The notes: a model not told the origin generated them from the letters alone. A stretch of DNA of 64,000 bases from Hyphomicrobium sp. (GCA_017512425.1 JAFWGI010000012.1:372001-436000), one strand, 5' to 3'; counted from the stretch's first letter, positions 36,234 to 44,199 are shown. A program made the numbers and translations.

Positions 36234-37767
36234 AGCCGAACTCGAATTTTTGACGCACGACTGGCAGGTTTGGGCGCGGGATGAGCAACTGACTCCTTAC
36301 TTTGCACCCGGCGACTCCCCTACCGGGGAGCCGGCCGCCGGGTGCGGAGCAGCGGAGCATTTGATTTCGAATGCAACGAACGAGGCCACAATGCCTGCGC
36401 CTTCCGGCCGGCTCGCGGAACGCGAGTCGGAAGGCGCAACATGGAAAGTTTGGTTGCTGCTCGGCGGACGCGGCTCCGGCAAGACGCGGGCGGGCGCGGA
36501 GTGGGTGCGCAGCGTTGCGCTGGGCGAAGACTTCGCTTCTCCCTCTCCGCTTGGGGAAAGGGTTGGGGTGAGGGGGCTGTCGTCTCGTTCGAGGAATATA
36601 ACGGCCCCCTCATCCGGGCGTCGCCCACCTTCTCCCCAAGGGGAAAAGGAAGTCCCGCGCGTTGCGGCCCGCTCCGCGAAGCGGAGTCGCAACGCTCAAA
36701 CAAAGGCTCGCATAGCACTTGTCGGCAAAACTATTCATGACGTTCGCAACGTCATGGTCGAGGGCGTGTCGGGGCTGCTCGCAATTCACCCCGCGCGCGA
36801 ACGGCCGATGTTCGAGCCGTCGAAGCGCAAGCTGACGTGGCCGAACGGGGCGATTGCCGAATTGTTTTCGGCGGACGAATGCGAAGCGCTGCGCGGTCCG
36901 CAGTTCTCGCACGCCTGGTGCGATGAACTCGCGAAGTGGCGTGGCGCGGAAGCGGCCTGGGATATGCTGCAGTTCGGATTGCGCCTCGGCGACAATCCGC
37001 AGACGGTCGTGACGACGACGCCGCGTCCCAGTGTGTTTTTGAAAAAGCTGATGCGCGACGCGGCGACCGCGACGGTGCATCTCGCAACGGCCGATAACGC
37101 CGACAATCTCGCGCCGATGTTTCTGGCCGAGATGACGCGGCGCTATGCAGGGTCCGTGATCGGACGCCAGGAACTGCTTGGCGAACTGGTCGAGGAGAGT
37201 TCGGAAAGTCTGTGGCGGCGCAGTTGGATCGAAGAAGCCCGCATGGACGCGGCGCCCGAGATGCGGCGCGTGATCGTCGCGATCGATCCGCCGGTGACGT
37301 CAACCGCGCGCTCGGACGCGTGCGGGATCGTCGTTGCGGGTCTTGGCATCGACGGCCGAGCGTATGTGCTCGCGGATCGCACGATCCAGGGCCGCACGCC
37401 GGACGTCTGGGCGAAGGCGGCGATCGCGGCGTATGACGATTTTGCAGCCGACACACTGGTCGCTGAAGTCAACCAGGGCGGCGATCTCGTGATCGGCGTC
37501 GTGCAACAATACGCGCCGAATGTACCTGTCATGAAAGTGCGGGCCACGCGCGGCAAATGGGTGCGCGCCGAGCCGGTCGCATCGCTCTACGCCGAAGGGC
37601 GCGTGGTGCATGTCGGACGCTTCGATGCGCTGGAAGATCAGCTCGTCGCGTTCGGCGTCGATGGCACCGTGAAGGGCAAAAGCCCGGACCGCGCCGACGC
37701 GCTGGTGTGGGCGATTACGGAATTGCTGCTCGGCGCGCGCGCGTCGCCGCAGATCAGAATGTTGTAA
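36142..37767 (+). CDS. GTA large terminase (TerL) carrying in-frame palindromic inserts
   Basis: 541 residues; GTA TerL proteins are usually about 420-460. AAGGAGG lies about 11 bases before ATG 36142. Walker A is GGRGSGKT (residues 108-115), Walker B is AWCDE (258-262), and the RNase H-like nuclease part starts at VIVAIDPPVT with later Asp in KSPDRADALVWA. TerL packages DNA into GTA heads. Two extra stretches interrupt it. Residues about 55-99 come from two family A hairpins (36304-36345, 36396-36438). Residues about 131-187 come from a family B repeat and another family A hairpin (36536-36695). The frame stays open and all motifs survive, so it may still be active; that needs testing. Confidence 0.9.
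   Translation: MRKTYAAQLRNALSASSANGHLASDLAALSEAELEFLTHDWQVWARDEQLTPYFAPGDSPTGEPAAGCGAAEHLISNATNEATMPAPSGRLAERESEGATWKVWLLLGGRGSGKTRAGAEWVRSVALGEDFASPSPLGERVGVRGLSSRSRNITAPSSGRRPPSPQGEKEVPRVAARSAKRSRNAQTKARIALVGKTIHDVRNVMVEGVSGLLAIHPARERPMFEPSKRKLTWPNGAIAELFSADECEALRGPQFSHAWCDELAKWRGAEAAWDMLQFGLRLGDNPQTVVTTTPRPSVFLKKLMRDAATATVHLATADNADNLAPMFLAEMTRRYAGSVIGRQELLGELVEESSESLWRRSWIEEARMDAAPEMRRVIVAIDPPVTSTARSDACGIVVAGLGIDGRAYVLADRTIQGRTPDVWAKAAIAAYDDFAADTLVAEVNQGGDLVIGVVQQYAPNVPVMKVRATRGKWVRAEPVASLYAEGRVVHVGRFDALEDQLVAFGVDGTVKGKSPDRADALVWAITELLLGARASPQIRML
36304..36345. repeat. Family A palindromic repeat inside TerL, inverted copy
   Basis: Arms GCACCCGGCG and CGCCGGGTGC around ACTCCCCTACCGGGGAGCC. 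It is family A in reverse orientation. It encodes residues about 55-68 of TerL without a stop. Confidence 0.8.
36396..36438. repeat. Family A palindromic repeat inside TerL, copy A3
   Basis: Arms TGCGCCTTCCG and CGGAAGGCGCA. Read in TerL frame as APSGRLAERESEGA, the same frame as the two portal copies. Core identical in form to A1 and A2. Confidence 0.85.
36536..36651. repeat. Family B palindromic repeat inside TerL
   Basis: Begins TTCTCCCTCTCCGCTTGGGG, contains GGTTGGGGTGAGGGGGC and CCCCCTCATCCGGGCG, and ends CACCTTCTCCCCAAGGGGAA. A close copy lies between genes at 43404-43520 and a variant at 47150-47268. It encodes about 38 TerL residues in an open frame. Confidence 0.85.
36659..36695. 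repeat. Family A palindromic repeat inside TerL, copy A4
   Basis: Arms GCGTTGCG and CGCAACGC around GCCCGCTCCGCGAAGCGGAGT. Unlike A3 it is read in a different frame (VAARSAKRSRNA). Confidence 0.8.
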
Positions 37768-37772
37768 CGCGA

Positions 37773-38585
37773 TTAGCCGCCAGCGGCGTGGGCGAGACGA
37801 AACGCGATCGTCACGGATGCGCTGTCGCTCTTGACGCTGGTAACAGCGAGTTCGCTGGCAGGGCCGATGGTCAGATATTTCTTCAGGCCATCGGCGATTT
37901 TTGCCTGGGTCTCGGCTGCGTTGACCTTTGCGGTCATGGCGGCCGCGATCTCGGGTTTGAGTTTGGTGATCGTTTTGTTGGCCCAGCCGAGTGCGAGGCG
38001 GCATGCGCTGGTGGCGATGCTTGAAGCGCCCGTGCAGCGCGGCGTCAACGCGCCGCCGATCGAGACACGTTTGACCTGCAGCGTCAGGCTGGTGCCGGAT
38101 TGCACCGGCGCGACGTCGACCATGACGGTGCCGTCACGCCAGCCGATCTGCGGCATAGCAGACGTCAGCGCGCAATCGCCGTTGACGCATCCGGCGACGA
38201 GGGCGGAGGCTTTGGATTCGAAGTTGAGTGTCAGGCGGACCGCGTGGTCGATGGCAGCAACCGAGATCGATTGGGAATCGAGATCGTCGACGTAATAGGT
38301 GTACGACGAGCCGAGGACATTGAACGATTTGGTTTGCAGCGGCACGGGGACTTGTTTGCCGGCGATCTCGAAGTACGAGCCGCTGGCGAGGCTGAGCAAT
38401 CCGCCCGGCTTGTTGTTGAGGTGCAGTTTGGCGTCGCCGAGCACGGCTTGGACGATGCCGGCAAGTTCGGAATAGGGAATGCGCAATTCAGCGGCGGATG
38501 CGGGTGCGGCGATACCGGCGGTCAACACAAGACCGGCGGCCAAACGGCGCACAAACGCTGGCGACGACAAACGCACGACCCGCAA
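37773..38585 (-). CDS. Secreted hypothetical protein encoded antisense within the GTA cluster
   Basis: 270 residues if started at TTG 38585; GTG 38576 is an alternative. A signal peptide ends near APASA-AE. The mature chain is mostly beta-strand-like with two Cys pairs (GCVNGDC; CTGASSIATSAC) and ends in hydrophobic beta segments. I do not recognise the family. It starts 5 bases after the TerL stop but on the opposite strand, separating TerL from the portal gene, which are normally adjacent. It is not part of any known GTA structure and probably has a host envelope role. Confidence 0.72.
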   Translation of the reverse strand: MRVVRLSSPAFVRRLAAGLVLTAGIAAPASAAELRIPYSELAGIVQAVLGDAKLHLNNKPGGLLSLASGSYFEIAGKQVPVPLQTKSFNVLGSSYTYYVDDLDSQSISVAAIDHAVRLTLNFESKASALVAGCVNGDCALTSAMPQIGWRDGTVMVDVAPVQSGTSLTLQVKRVSIGGALTPRCTGASSIATSACRLALGWANKTITKLKPEIAAAMTAKVNAAETQAKIADGLKKYLTIGPASELAVTSVKSDSASVTIAFRLAHAAGG

Positions 38586-38754
38586 CCCCGCAACGCTTCT
38601 GAAGCGTGGCAGACACTAGCAATTTTGCGGCCTCGCGGGATATGCCGCGGCGGCATCTGAACAGCAGAAATAAAGCGGACGTGGCGGATCGGTGACAATC
38701 GCGGTCCGGACGCGATCGCGCTGGCGGTTTCCGAACCCTTGGAGACGGTAAGAT

Positions 38755-40062
38755 ATGCAAGGCCTTTCGAAGCGGTTTGGCTCTTTTTTTGCGCGTGGCG
38801 AAAACGCGACCGGCGGCCCCGCGCTTTCCGGCCGGCTCCGCGGGGCGGAGTCGGAAGGCGCAGAGATAAAAGCCTCCCGCGTAGGTCCTTTGATCGCGTA
38901 TGACACGCTCGGCCAGCCGGTCTGGAGCCCGCGTGACTATGGGGCGTTCGCGCGCGAAGGCTTCATGCAGAACGCGATCGTCTATCGCAGCGTGCGCATG
39001 ATCGCGGAAGCCGCCGCCTCGATCCCGTTGCTGCTTTACGCGGGGTCGGAAGAAATCGAGACGCATCCGCTGCTCGATCTGATCCGCAAGCCGAGTGCCG
39101 ATCACACGGGTCCGGATTTTCTCGAAGCCTGGTTCGGGTTTCTGCTTGTGTCGGGTAACGCCTACGTCGAGGCTGTCGCCGTCGATGGCCAAATCCGTGA
39201 GCTGCACAACCTGCGCCCCGATCGCATGAAGGTGCTGCCAGGTCTCGATGGTTGGCCGGAAGGGTATGAGTATACGGCGGGCGGCAAGTCGGTCCGTTTC
39301 ACGCATGAGCCGGTCGAGGGCGTGCGTCCGGTCTTGCACACGCGCTTGTTTCACCCGGTGAACGATCACTACGGCATGAGCCCGATCGAAGCGGCGGCAA
39401 CCGCGATCGACATTCACAACACCGCGTCGGGCTGGAACAAGGCGCTGCTTGATAACTCCGCGCGGCCGAGCGGCGCTCTCGTCTATGCGGCGTCGAACGG
39501 CCAAATGACGGACGAACAGTTCGCGCGGCTGAAGAGCGAACTCGAGACGAACTACCAGGGAGCATCGCACGCCGGTCGGCCTTTGTTGCTCGAAGGCGGG
39601 CTGGATTGGAAGCCGCTCAGCCTCTCGCCGAAGGATATGGATTTCATCGAGGCGAAGAATGCCGCAGCGCGCGAGATCGCGCTCGCCATTGGCGTGCCGC
39701 CGATGTTGCTTGGCATTCCGGGCGACAACACCTACGCCAACTATGCCGAAGCGCAGCGCGCGTTTTGGCGCAATACGGTGCTGCCGGTCGTCAACCGCAT
39801 GTGCGCGGCATTCAGTATGTGGCTCGCTCCCGCGTTCGCCGGCGGGCTCGACGGACGAGAGTCGGCGAACGCAAGCGTAAGACTCTTACCGGATTTGGAT
39901 CAGGTCGAAGCGCTGAACCCAGAGCGCGAAGCGCTGTGGGCGCGGCTGCAGAACGTCACGTTCCTGACCGACGACGAAAAACGCGCGGCGGCGGGGTATG
40001 TAGCGCTCGGCGGCCGGCTCTTCGCGCCGGCAACGCCGACGGCCGACAGACAAGCCAACTAG
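38755..40062 (+). CDS. GTA portal protein (HK97 family) with two in-frame palindromic inserts
   Basis: 435 residues, with GGAG upstream. The HK97-type portal core begins RVGPLIAYDTLGQPVWSPRD and includes GFMQNAIVYRSVRMIAEAAA, NDHYGMSPIEAAATAIDIHN and GDNTYANYAEAQRAFWR. It forms the dodecameric portal through which DNA enters the GTA head. Residues 23-36 (ALSGRLRGAESEGA) and 360-373 (AFAGGLDGRESANA) are each encoded by a family A palindrome and are not expected in the family. The second lies just before the conserved PDLDQVEAL. Confidence 0.92.
   Translation: MQGLSKRFGSFFARGENATGGPALSGRLRGAESEGAEIKASRVGPLIAYDTLGQPVWSPRDYGAFAREGFMQNAIVYRSVRMIAEAAASIPLLLYAGSEEIETHPLLDLIRKPSADHTGPDFLEAWFGFLLVSGNAYVEAVAVDGQIRELHNLRPDRMKVLPGLDGWPEGYEYTAGGKSVRFTHEPVEGVRPVLHTRLFHPVNDHYGMSPIEAAATAIDIHNTASGWNKALLDNSARPSGALVYAASNGQMTDEQFARLKSELETNYQGASHAGRPLLLEGGLDWKPLSLSPKDMDFIEAKNAAAREIALAIGVPPMLLGIPGDNTYANYAEAQRAFWRNTVLPVVNRMCAAFSMWLAPAFAGGLDGRESANASVRLLPDLDQVEALNPEREALWARLQNVTFLTDDEKRAAAGYVALGGRLFAPATPTADRQAN
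38821..38861. repeat. Family A palindromic repeat in portal gene, copy A5
   Basis: Arms GCGCTTTCCG and CGGAAGGCGC (one G-T type mismatch) around GCCGGCTCCGCGGGGCGGAGT. In frame, same reading frame as A3 and A6. Confidence 0.85.
39832..39872. repeat. Family A palindromic repeat in portal gene, copy A6
   Basis: Arms GCGTTCGCCG and CGGCGAACGC around GCGGGCTCGACGGACGAGAGT. Read as AFAGGLDGRESANA. Confidence 0.82.
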
Positions 40063-40629
40063 CCTGCGATTTAGAATCGCCATTTGATATGTGTGGCGGC
40101 ATGAACTCGTCAAGCGAACAACGTTTGCTGAAATTATGCCAGAATCATCTTAGGTATTGGATTATGAGTTCGACATACAGAACTCAGCACATCGCTCCAT
40201 CGTCGCGTTTCTCCGTCCGATGCGCGGATTGATGTTGCAACTTTAGCAATTCGTTTACCGGCGCGACGCACGCTCGCGCTTAGTTCTGCCAAGTACCATG
40301 TAGTTGGATTTTTGCGCTCGCGAAATCGAGGATCTAGCCGGTTCTCGAAACCCTAGCCTGCGCTCGAATGAGACGACTAGACAGGGTCGCCACGCACAGG
40401 GCAACCAGGTAGCGTCAGGCTGGCGACGCAGATTAAAAAGGCAACGGAGCGGAACTAAAGTGGATTTTGACGGGTTGTTGGTCGCTGCTAGTCGGAAGGC
40501 ACTTGCGCAGCCCGGAAAGCCGCATGATGAAATGAAAATGGGTGCCGCACGTAAGCGCGACACCCGTTCTTCTGCGAAGGGGGCCAAGGGGTGAAGCGAC
40601 CAAGCATTCCCCTTGGTTTCCCGACGGAC
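40063..40629. other. Stretch between portal and protease genes without a supported gene
   Basis: About 570 bases, noticeably richer in A/T and irregular in codon pattern compared with the flanking GTA genes (for example TTAGGTATTGGATTATGAG). Open frames here are short and lack ribosome binding sites. With the two small genes that follow it looks like a foreign islet inserted in the GTA cluster. Confidence 0.5.
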
Positions 40630-40782
40630 TTAGCGTTTACCCGGCTTGTGGGTATTGCTTGGCCGTTCGATCGTCTCGACGATAGTCGTTTTCGGACGAC
40701 GCTCAGCGTCGGATACCGGAATAAACTGGCCGGTGCCCGCATCTCGACCGACTTCGAACTCGGTCGTCTTTTTGCCTGCCAT
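40630..40782 (-). CDS. Small conserved protein (50 residues)
   Basis: Reads MAGKKTTEFEVGRDAGTGQF, then IPVSDAERRPKTTIVETIER and a basic end. AAAGGA lies 11-16 bases before the start. Short proteins with the same GRDAxTGxFIPVxxAxxRP pattern occur across proteobacteria, often in mobile or accessory regions; function unknown. Its start codon overlaps that of the divergent zinc-ribbon gene within CCATGG. Confidence 0.7.
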   Translation of the reverse strand: MAGKKTTEFEVGRDAGTGQFIPVSDAERRPKTTIVETIERPSNTHKPGKR

Positions 40783-41032
40783 GGGTAAAATCCTTTCTTT
40801 CCATGGTTCGAACACAGAGCACCCTGAAATTTGGGTTTGCCAATGCGACTGTGTAACGTTCCGTCTGTTTCGAGACGGACGCATCCAGTGCGCAAAATGC
40901 GGAACCGAATCAGCGTGCCCAGACGGAGAATATCATCGTTGGCAACCGCAGCGTGAATCTTATGCTGAAGTTGTCACGCTAGACGCACATCGTTGCTGCG
41001 CCAACTCTGAGCGCGACGAACCCTTTACTTAG
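40781..41032 (+). CDS. Small zinc-ribbon-like phage-type protein (83 residues)
   Basis: Starts MGKILSFHG and carries WVCQCDCVTFRLFRDGRIQC followed by AKCGTES, a compact Cys4-type zinc ribbon seen in small prophage proteins. The ATG overlaps the start codon of the divergent 50-residue gene. No strong Shine-Dalgarno sequence is visible, which lowers confidence. Function unknown. Confidence 0.55.
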   Translation: MGKILSFHGSNTEHPEIWVCQCDCVTFRLFRDGRIQCAKCGTESACPDGEYHRWQPQRESYAEVVTLDAHRCCANSERDEPFT

Positions 41033-41155
41033 TTTGCCGAGCTTGCTGTCGGCATTTAACTGTCGTCGCGGGTTGCCTCCAGCGGCCACTTGAAGGCGCT
41101 GAGGCGGCTCTCAGCAGCATTTTTACGACAATTTGACCTGACCAACGGAGCGTCC

Positions 41156-41866
41156 ATGACCGCGACCGAATGTTTTCTATTGCCTGCGCCGCTGACGCGG
41201 ATCAGCACGCCGCTGCACCTCGACGTCAAAAGTCTGCAGGCCGACGGCGCCTTTGAAGGCTACGCGAGTTTGTTTGATCGCGAGGACTTGGGCCATGACG
41301 TCGTGCAGCCTGGCGCATTTCGCGACAGCCTCGCGGGTCGTGATGCAAGCGCGATCAAAATGCTGTTTCAGCATAACCCGGCAGAGCCGATTGGCGTGTG
41401 GGACGAGATCAGAGAAGACGCACGCGGGCTTTACGTCCGCGGCCGTTTGATGACGGCGGTCGCCAAGGCGCGCGAAGTGCTGGCGCTGATGCGCGCTGGT
41501 GCGCTCGACGGTTTGTCGATCGGCTTCAAGGCGGTGAAAGCCAAGCGCGACCCGCGCTCCGGCATTCGCCGTATCGAGAAAGCTGATCTCTGGGAAATCT
41601 CGGTCGTGACGTTTCCGATGCTGCCAGGCGCGCGTGTTTCGCAAGTGAAACACCGGGCGTTCGCAGCCTCGGTACCGAGCGAACGCGATCTTGAACGTTG
41701 GCTCACGCGGGATGCTGGGCTGACGCGGACTGAGGCCCGCGCGGTTCTCCGCGATGGTCTCAAAGGCTTGACGGCTTTGCGGGATGCGGGCCGGGCCTTC
41801 GATAATGACGCCGTGCTCGCCGCACGGTTCCGCGCGGCGGCGACAATGATGAGTAACGCAACATAG
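41156..41866 (+). CDS. GTA prohead protease (HK97 family, U35)
   Basis: 236 residues from ATG 41156 (GGAG upstream; 22 upstream in-frame residues rejected). The fold is marked by FEGYASLFDREDLGHDVVQP, catalytic His in KMLFQHNP and catalytic Ser in ALDGLSIGFK. It trims the capsid protein during head maturation. The family D repeat and the capsid gene follow, as in other GTAs where protease and capsid are adjacent. Confidence 0.93.
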   Translation: MTATECFLLPAPLTRISTPLHLDVKSLQADGAFEGYASLFDREDLGHDVVQPGAFRDSLAGRDASAIKMLFQHNPAEPIGVWDEIREDARGLYVRGRLMTAVAKAREVLALMRAGALDGLSIGFKAVKAKRDPRSGIRRIEKADLWEISVVTFPMLPGARVSQVKHRAFAASVPSERDLERWLTRDAGLTRTEARAVLRDGLKGLTALRDAGRAFDNDAVLAARFRAAATMMSNAT

Positions 41867-41909
41867 CAACACCGTTGCGGCCAATCCGAGATGCGCCAAC
41901 CATTCACGT

Positions 41910-42000
41910 CGTCATCCCCGCGAAGGCGGGGATCCAGCCAAGTCAGACCATCGTCGGTTGTCGCCGGCCTGGATGGATGGACGCCTCCGCGGCCATGACG
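41910..42000. repeat. Family D palindromic repeat, copy 2
   Basis: About 91 bases starting CGTCATCCCCGCGAAGGCGG and ending GGACGCCTCCGCGGCCATGACG-like, closely matching 26714-26804. It lies between the prohead protease and capsid genes. Confidence 0.85.
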
Positions 42001-42051
42001 CGGGCGGTGAGCGGTGTGTCACCGTAGCCAACCCTAAAAAGGACACCACAC

Positions 42052-43296
42052 ATGACCGATACGACCTCGCTTGAAACCAAGAGCGCGGGCGGCGAGACCG
42101 CACGCGCCTTCGACGAATTCCTTGAAAGCTTCGAGGCCTTCAAGGAGACCAATGACCGCCGCCTTGCCGAAATCGAGCAGCGCGGCGCAGCCGATATTCT
42201 GACGGCTGAGAAGCTCGCGCGCATCGAAGAGACGCTCGACACGACCAAGCGGCTTTCCGATAGCCTCGCGATCAAGGCGCAGCGTCCGCAGCTCGCTGGC
42301 GCAAGCTATGATCCAGCGCGCGACCTGGCGCACAAGGCGGCCTTCGACGGCTATGTGCGCCGTGGGGATGCCAGCCGCATCGCCAAGCTCGAAGAAAAGG
42401 CGTTGTCCTCCGGCGTCGGCGCCGATGGCGGCTATCTCGTTCCGGCTGAAACCGAAGCCGCCGTCAACACCGCGCTGAAAGCCATCTCGCCGATCCGCGC
42501 GATTGCAGGCGTGCGCCAGGTCTCCGGCAACGTCTACAAGCGGCCGTTCGCGACGAGCGGCACGGACACGGGCTGGGTTGCCGAAACGGCAGCGCGTGCG
42601 CAGACCACGACGCCGGTGCTCGCCGAGCTGCAGTTCCCGACGATGGAAATCTACGCCATGCCGGCCGCGTCCTCGACGCTGCTCGATGACGCCGTCGTCA
42701 ACATCGACGAATGGCTGGCGGATGAAGTCCGCATCGCCTTCGCCGAACAGGAAGGCAAGGCGTTCGTCACCGGCGATGGCGTCAACAAGCCGAAGGGCTT
42801 TTTGACGTACACGACGGTTGCCAATGCGTCGTGGACGTGGGGCAACATCGGCTACATCGCAACGGGTGTGTCGGCTGCGTTTCCGGCAGCGAACCCGGGC
42901 GATAAGATCCTCGATCTGATCTACGCGACCAAGGCGCCGTACCGTGCCAACGGCACGTTTGTCCTGAACCGCTCGACGCAGTCGGCGATCCGCAAAATGA
43001 AGGACGGTCAGGGCAACTATCTCTGGCAGCCGTCAACGACGCCGGGTGAAGCGCCGTCGCTGATGGGTTACGCGGTTGCCGAGAGCGAAGACATGCCGGA
43101 CATCGCGGCGAACTCGCTGAGCCTCGCCTTCGGTGACTTCTCGCGCGGCTATCTGATCGTCGATCGCGCCGGTATCCGCGTGTTGCGCGATCCGTACTCT
43201 GCGAAGCCCTACGTGCTGTTCTACACGACCAAGCGTGTCGGCGGCGGCGTGCAGGACTTCGATGCGATCAAGCTGATGAAGTTTGGGGTCTCTTAA
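42052..43296 (+). CDS. GTA major capsid protein (HK97 family)
   Basis: 414 residues, with AAGGA 9 bases upstream. The N-terminal 80 residues are a charged scaffold-like helix (FDEFLESFEAFKETNDRRLA). The mature shell domain has GADGGYLVPAETEAAVNTAL, the central E-loop region and the spine helix, and ends DFDAIKLMKFGVS. It builds the GTA head after cleavage by the upstream protease. A family C repeat begins at the base after the stop codon. Confidence 0.95.
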   Translation: MTDTTSLETKSAGGETARAFDEFLESFEAFKETNDRRLAEIEQRGAADILTAEKLARIEETLDTTKRLSDSLAIKAQRPQLAGASYDPARDLAHKAAFDGYVRRGDASRIAKLEEKALSSGVGADGGYLVPAETEAAVNTALKAISPIRAIAGVRQVSGNVYKRPFATSGTDTGWVAETAARAQTTTPVLAELQFPTMEIYAMPAASSTLLDDAVVNIDEWLADEVRIAFAEQEGKAFVTGDGVNKPKGFLTYTTVANASWTWGNIGYIATGVSAAFPAANPGDKILDLIYATKAPYRANGTFVLNRSTQSAIRKMKDGQGNYLWQPSTTPGEAPSLMGYAVAESEDMPDIAANSLSLAFGDFSRGYLIVDRAGIRVLRDPYSAKPYVLFYTTKRVGGGVQDFDAIKLMKFGVS

Positions 43297-43396
43297 TCCG
43301 CTCACGCTGGCTGATCCGCGCTAACGCGCGGGCCAGCTCCGCGGGGGCGCGCATACGCGCGGTTCGCGTTGCTCCTCGGACCTTCGGTCCGGAGTA
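43297..43396. repeat. Family C repeat C1, starting at the capsid stop codon
   Basis: Begins TCCGCTCACGCTGGCTGATC directly after TAA. It contains three nested hairpins: GCTGGC with GCCAGC, GCGCGCATACGCGC, and CGGACCTTCGGTCCG. Copies C2 and C3 start at the equivalent point of two other GTA genes. Confidence 0.82.
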
Positions 43397-43403
43397 GGCG
43401 CTC

Positions 43404-43520
43404 ACTTTCCCTCTCCCCTTGGGGAGAGGGTCAGGGTGAGGGGGCGTGTCACGCGCACTTCGTTGGACAACAGCCCCCTCATCCGGGCTTCGCCCACCTT
43501 CTCCCCAAGGGGAGAAGGAC
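43404..43520. repeat. Family B palindromic repeat between capsid and connector genes
   Basis: Contains CCCTCTCCCCTTGGGGAGAG, GGTCAGGGTGAGGGGGC, CCCCCTCATCCGGGCTTCG and CTTCTCCCCAAGGGGAGAAG. It closely matches the copy inside TerL. Confidence 0.88.
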
Positions 43521-43561
43521 ATCATTTTTCCGCGGGTTCTCCTCCCGCCCGCGGGAAAGAA

Positions 43562-43592
43562 GCGGGGCTGTCGCATCATGCGGCAGCCCCGC
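43562..43592. repeat. Strong hairpin before the connector gene
   Basis: Arms GCGGGGCTG and CAGCCCCGC with an inner CGCA-TCA-TGCG stem, 32 bases upstream of the connector start. No T run follows, so it is more likely an mRNA processing or stability structure than a terminator. Confidence 0.65.
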
Positions 43593-43623
43593 GTTGGTTT
43601 CAGCCGCTTCAAGGAGTGCGACC

Positions 43624-44199
43624 ATGGCTCTCGTTCTGACGAGCGGACCAGCAAGCGAACCCGTTACGCTTTCCGAAGCAAAGGCGCATCTGCGCATCGA
43701 TGGCGGTGCCGAAGACGTTTTGCTGACGAGTTTGATCTTGACCTCGCGCCTGCACATCGAAGCGGCCCTTGGCCTCGCGATGATCACGCAGAGCTGGATG
43801 CTGGTGCTCGATCGATGGCCGGGTGACGGCAGTGTCGACATTCCGATTGCACCGCTGCAGGCGATTACCGCCGTGCGCGTGCGCAATGCGGCTGGCAACG
43901 CGAGCGTCGTCGCGCCAACGTCGTACCTCGTCGATCTCGCGTCGAAGCCGCCACGTCTCGTGTGGAATACGGCCGCGCCGCCGCTGCCTGGGCGCGTTGC
44001 CAACGGCATCGAGATCGATGTGACCGCAGGCTTTGGTGCGAGCACTGCAAGTGTCCCCGCGCCGCTGAAGCACGCGATCCTGATGCTTGTCGCGCATTGG
44101 TACGAGCATCGCGATCCGGTCGAAATCGGATCGGCTGCCGTGCGCATCCCCGATGCCGTCAACGACCTCATACAACCGTTTCGGAAAATCCGCCTATGA
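43624..44199 (+). CDS. GTA head-tail connector (gp6-like)
   Basis: 191 residues, AAGGAG 8 bases upstream. VTLSEAKAHLRIDGGAEDVLL is the gp6/connector N-terminal helix pair, and the PAPLKHAILMLVAHWYEHRD block is typical of the family assigned to g6 of GTAs. It forms a ring under the portal. Its stop overlaps the next start by 4 bases. Confidence 0.92.
   Translation: MALVLTSGPASEPVTLSEAKAHLRIDGGAEDVLLTSLILTSRLHIEAALGLAMITQSWMLVLDRWPGDGSVDIPIAPLQAITAVRVRNAAGNASVVAPTSYLVDLASKPPRLVWNTAAPPLPGRVANGIEIDVTAGFGASTASVPAPLKHAILMLVAHWYEHRDPVEIGSAAVRIPDAVNDLIQPFRKIRL

Noticed and set aside
39990..40035. GGCCGGCTCTTCGCGCCGG near the portal 3' end as another family A repeat
   Set aside because: The GAGTC half of the core and complementary outer arms are absent; the resemblance is limited to one half.
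40304..40594. A 96-codon open frame between portal and protease genes
   Set aside because: No ribosome binding site, irregular composition and no motif; not distinguishable from random frames.
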